Positions 30,754 to 34,130 of a stretch of DNA of 34,130 nt are shown here, piece by piece; the first letter of the stretch is position 1, and each line of letters starts with the position of its first letter. The notes beneath the pieces were generated by a model, which saw only the letters and a program-made list of their open reading frames with translations, was not told where the DNA came from and did no database searches. The position numbers were made by a program, and so were the translations under genes. Source of the DNA: Blastocladiella britannica (taxonomy: Eukaryota > Blastocladiomycota > Blastocladiomycetes > Blastocladiales > Blastocladiaceae); contig MU624659.1 of assembly GCA_025349905.2 (NCBI GenBank), positions 1 through 34,130 of the forward strand, given 5' to 3'.

Positions 30754-33293
30754 ATGAGGTTTCGAAAGCTGCAGCTCGTGCTCATAGCGCTCTGCTCCGT
30801 CTATACCATACGACGGTCCCTTCAGCACTGGACAGATGCACATGCCCGGCAAACCACGCTCCCGCCAGAAACACCAGCCGCTGTCTCTGCCTCCTCTGGC
30901 CGCCACATCAATGACACCCTTTCGGCGTTCAGCTTTGTGCAAATCTCTGGTCCGTGCGCGCGCCAGCATGGTGCTGATACCTAATTAATGACAATAATTG
31001 CACAACAGACTTGCATGTGAGCCGGTTCCACAAGCATGGCGGGCATTACAATTTCCTCGACATATTGAAATCGGCCCTGCCGCAGATTCGCCCCGCAGTG
31101 GTCATTGCGACAGGCGATCTCACGGACGCCAAGGAAATGCATTCATTTGGAGTATTATTCATTTTATCATTGTCCTGGAGCGATAGCTGATTGATATGAT
31201 GGATTTGGACAGTCCCAGCAATTCCAGGACGAATGGGCCGCCTACAACCAGGCGCTGCGTGACGCGGGCATTATTGAGGATTCCTCCTCGCGAGACAGCA
31301 ATAACGACGATCATGGTGTTCCAGTATGGCTCGATCTGCGTGGAAACCACGATTGCTTCAATGTCGACGACTGGACAGCCCCTACCAACTATTACTCGCG
31401 GCATTCGGCGACTCGCGCATCTGGCTTTGCTCATGTATTACATCGTTCCTTTGGAGACTACTTGTTTGTGGGGCTCGACGCCTGCCCTCGCCGCGGGATC
31501 AAGCGGCCCTTCAATTTCTTTGGCATCCTCGACAGCCAGGACATGGACGACATTGAGGCCGCGCATGCGCTTGCGCCGAATGCCAACCATACGTTCTGGT
31601 TTGCCCATTACCCGCTGGTTCGTAACCATTGTTACAATCAATTTGGATTGGACTTGCTCATTTCGCGATACGATGTAAAAAGGGAGTAATGCACGCCGAG
31701 TCCTTGTCAGCGCGCGGAAGTAGCCTACAGACACTGGCCCAGCGAGCGTCCACGTCCATGTGTGGTCACTTGCACCGTGGTAAATGGGGCCTTGGCGACA
31801 CGATGTACACGCAGTCGTCTGGTGGCGCGCCTGGACTCCTCGAATTAGAGCTCGGGGACGTCAAAAGGCACGGCGTCTATCGCGTCGTCGTGGTGGATGA
31901 TGATGTTATTGGATTTACGGACGCGACGGTCCGCACAGCACCTGATACGCCTCTTCCGACTGACGATGAGGAGCTTAGCAAAGCCAAGTACCCCGGCCAA
32001 GTCCGAGCCCGCCTCGCCGATCGTCCCACGGTCGCACAGCCACCTGTCTTGGTCGTCACGCATCCCAAGGACGGGCGGTTCGTCATTCCTCGACGAGAGC
32101 CCATTGCACGACGCCGGTCAGACGGGCAACGGCCGATCCGCCTGTTTGCGTTCAGTGCCGGGAACAACGTCTCCTTTGTCGTGACCCTCGATGGGACCCC
32201 AATGGATACGAAACCGCGATTCGAGGGAACTCCCGGGAGTTCCATGCCACTGTGGACGATTCCCTGGGACCCAAGCATGTACGAGGCAGCCGCGTCGCTG
32301 CCAGCGATCCACACCTTGCGCATCGTGGCAACAGACCACGCCACCAACCTCACGAGCACACACGAGACGGTGTTTCGAATGGACGGCAAGCGAGTGAGCC
32401 TCAAGCGCACGTCGGGCGAGTGGTTTGTTGCCGTACATTTCGACCACGCCATCTTGCGAGCACTCCTGGCCGGTTGGATCCCACTGGCGATTTTGCTTGT
32501 TTCCGCCAAGATATTTGTCCTCGTGCTCGGGCCTATCAAGTACGCCAGCTGGTTCCATGGCATGTCACACCGACTTGTCGCCGCCGACGCACGAGCACTG
32601 GCGAGCAAGCAGCGACGAGGACGGACGTGTGGTCCTGCACAACCGGGACCGTGGGCAACTCTGACCTGGGGCCTTGGCGCAACCTGGGTGCGCCACTGCG
32701 AACTCGCCCGCCGATCGTCGGTGTGGTACCCGCTTGCCCTATCTCTGGCACTAGTGGCTGCCGGCCCGCTTCTGGTTGGTGATTTCGTGTCTGGATTCAA
32801 TCACACACCCGCGGTGGTTGGAACCACATCAGCTGTGATCACCCCTCGACCGTGGCAGTTTCAGGCGCTGTATGCAGCGGGGTTATACCTTGACGACAGC
32901 TGGCATCCAGTCGCGGACGCGTGGTTGTTTGCCATGTTCAAGGTATGGCAAGTGTACTGGCCATTTGCCATGTACGTGTCGTTTAACGCGGTGCCGCCGC
33001 AGTACTTGTATGCTCCCGGGAACCCGCGTCGCGATCGGCCATTCCATTCGTGGTGGGTGATCCGGCTCGCGGTGCTGCTGATTGTCGCATACCATGTCCA
33101 AAATTACCTGGCACTGGCCGTGTTTTATGGATCCCGTTGCGTCACGCAATCGCCGCTGGGGTGGGTTTATCTGTGGATGGGCGCAACGCTTGCCCGAAGC
33201 ATGTTGCGGCCATGGAAACCCGTTCCAGTGGAGATCGACGCCTCGTTGCAAGTGAGATTGCTGGCCCTGCAAAGTGGCCGGCGAGTCGAATAA
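30754..33293 (+). CDS. TMEM62: TMEM62-like membrane metallophosphoesterase
   Basis: Four exons, 30754-30949, 31009-31151, 31213-31617 and 31683-33293, give 784 aa. An N-terminal signal anchor (LQLVLIALCSVYTI) is followed by a calcineurin-like phosphoesterase domain with all metal motifs: DLHVS (66-70), ATGDLTD, LRGNHDCF, FAHYP and CGHLH. A beta-rich region follows, then several membrane helices in the last 280 residues (WIPLAILLVSAKIFVLVLG, YPLALSLALVAAGPLLVG, VIRLAVLLIVAYHVQNYLA). The order matches animal and plant TMEM62 proteins, whose substrate is not established. It starts 35 bp after the MED17 stop on the same strand. An AATAAA at 33289-33294 overlaps the stop codon. Confidence 0.88.
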
Positions 33294-33294
33294 A
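33289..33294 (+). terminator. Polyadenylation signal AATAAA overlapping the stop codon
   Basis: AATAAA contains the TAA stop of the TMEM62-like gene, and a second AATAAA follows close to 33315. The transcript must end inside the 3' end of the convergent methyltransferase gene or very near it. Confidence 0.5.
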
Positions 33295-33320
33295 TATCAT
33301 TGTATATTAAAGCTAATAAA

Positions 33321-34094
33321 CTACTCGTCCTCCTTCTCGGCCTCCTTCTCGGACTCCTCCGTCGAAGAAGAGGGAGCGAGGGGACGGCGGAACTCCATGA
33401 CCGTCTCGTAGTGGCGCGTGTGCGGGAACATGTCGACGACCGCGGCCTGGTGCATGGTGAAGGCAACGCCGGGCAGCTGGCCCGTGGGGGACCGCATCAG
33501 GTCCACAAGGTTGCCCTGCGCCTGCTTCAGGTCGCATGACACGTACACGACGCGGGAGATCGCCGGGCACGCGCGGATCGCCTTCACCACCGACTTGGGC
33601 ACGCCCGACCGCGGCGGATCCAGCACCGCAATCAGCTCCAACTCTTGGCCGTGTGGGGTCTCGATCTGCAGCGACTCGAGCAGCCGCGGGACCACTTTAC
33701 CGACGTCCCCGGCCGTGTACTCGGCATTGGAGACGCCGTTGCGGGCCGCATTGACGCGCGCATCGGCCACTGCGTCGGCGACAATGTCGATCCCGACAAT
33801 CTTGTCGAACCCACCCGACGACATGCACACGCCAATGGTGCCCGTGCCGCAGCACAGGTCGAGCAGGACGCGGCGTTTTTCCGTCTTTGCAGAGGTATTG
33901 CCACCATCACCAAGCGCCCAGTCGCGCACCATCCCGTACAGGACCTCGGTCGCGGGCTTGTTGACCTGGAAGAACGACGTCGGCGAGATCTTGAACGTGA
34001 ACCCGCACAGCGCCTCGTCGATGGTGGGAGCGTCGCCAACGAGCAGTTCGACGGGGTCCGTGGGCGAGAACATGTCGTTAATGCCGTCAAAGTA
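33321..34094 (-). CDS. TRM2: tRNA (uracil-5-)-methyltransferase, TRMT2A/Trm2 family, 3' exon only
   Basis: The last exon, 257 codons, is in the window. It starts at 34094 after a TAAAG acceptor with a CTAAC branch-like site (in the intron reaching the window edge) and continues the frame YFDGIND before the Met at 34073. It contains the methyltransferase core: FKISPTSFFQVN, motif I LDLCCGTGTIG, LDPPRSG, and VYVSCD with the catalytic Cys. The late Glu (HYETVMEF) that acts as general base in this family is also present. The order matches human TRMT2A, which makes m5U54 in the T-loop of cytosolic tRNA using S-adenosylmethionine. The N-terminal RRM and TRAM-like parts would lie outside the window. 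It ends in an acidic tail. Confidence 0.92.
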   Translation of the reverse strand, partial: YFDGINDMFSPTDPVELLVGDAPTIDEALCGFTFKISPTSFFQVNKPATEVLYGMVRDWALGDGGNTSAKTEKRRVLLDLCCGTGTIGVCMSSGGFDKIVGIDIVADAVADARVNAARNGVSNAEYTAGDVGKVVPRLLESLQIETPHGQELELIAVLDPPRSGVPKSVVKAIRACPAISRVVYVSCDLKQAQGNLVDLMRSPTGQLPGVAFTMHQAAVVDMFPHTRHYETVMEFRRPLAPSSSTEESEKEAEKEDE

Positions 34095-34130
34095 CTTTAT
34101 TGTTTTCAGTTAGATTGACGAACGTCGAAA

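Noticed and set aside
31877..32800. 307-codon minus-strand open frame
   Set aside because: Antisense to the TMEM62-like domain, whose metal motifs and membrane helices fix the real strand.
1..34130. CRISPR array, insertion sequence, prokaryotic operon or biosynthetic cluster
   Set aside because: No regular repeat-spacer pattern, transposase or ribosome binding sites are seen, and genes are intron-rich on alternating strands. The metabolic genes belong to unrelated pathways.

Overview
This is nuclear DNA from a fungus, read as protein-coding genes with many very short spliceosomal introns (37 inferred, 53-84 nt except one of 514 nt). Fungal marks are a Zn2Cys6 regulator with a fungal transcription-factor domain, an Erg26-type sterol enzyme, an Fmc1-type LYR protein and a YRA1-like mRNA export adaptor. 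A decayed F-box-like/ankyrin gene of a style I associate with Blastocladiomycota (Allomyces/Catenaria), high coding GC and metazoan-like genes (TMEM62-like metallophosphoesterase, TRMT2A-like methyltransferase, long symplekin, cyclin L, fumarylacetoacetase) suggest an early-diverging zoosporic fungus. The phylum is an inference; the kingdom is well supported.

Layout. 1-1040: mostly AT-rich DNA with a hairpin plus T9 and an unresolved open frame at the edge. 1041-2399 (-): ERG26-like sterol dehydrogenase. 2507-4031 (+): ALYREF/Yra1. 4090-4500 (-): sulfiredoxin. 4676-6031 (+): disordered protein with a candidate PP1-docking motif. 6599-8077 (+): heterotrimeric G-protein alpha subunit. 8318-12479 (-): symplekin/Pta1. 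12544-12957 (+): FMC1. 13174-14697 (+): broken F-box-like/ankyrin gene. 15100-16637 (-): fumarylacetoacetase. 16940-19070 (-): ABCE1/Rli1. 19292-20591 (-): cyclin L. 20679-25060 (+): Zn2Cys6 transcription factor. 25266-25628 (+): small orphan protein. 25714-27640 (-): single-pass membrane protein with a Cys-rich ectodomain and a cytoplasmic SH3 domain. 27872-30718 (+): probable Mediator subunit 17. 30754-33293 (+): TMEM62-like membrane metallophosphoesterase. 33321 to the right edge (-): tRNA uracil-5-methyltransferase (TRMT2A/Trm2), 5' part outside the window.

The genes are mostly housekeeping and not one pathway. RNA metabolism is over-represented: mRNA export (ALYREF), 3'-end processing (symplekin), splicing-linked cyclin L, ribosome recycling (ABCE1), tRNA modification (TRMT2A) and Mediator. 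Packing is very tight. Divergent start codons lie 64, 87, 107, 175 and 231 bp apart, convergent stops as little as 27 bp apart, and MED17 and the TMEM62-like gene are separated by 35 bp on the same strand.

The most unusual signal is at the splice sites. In all 37 inferred introns the +4 base of the 5' splice site is a pyrimidine (27 C, 10 T, no A or G), and GTAC is the commonest start, while perfect GTAAGT sites inside exons appear to be unused. The only long intron is in the ALYREF/Yra1 gene, which echoes the autoregulatory YRA1 intron of budding yeast. All intron borders were inferred by eye from protein-family continuity, reading phase and GT-AG ends.
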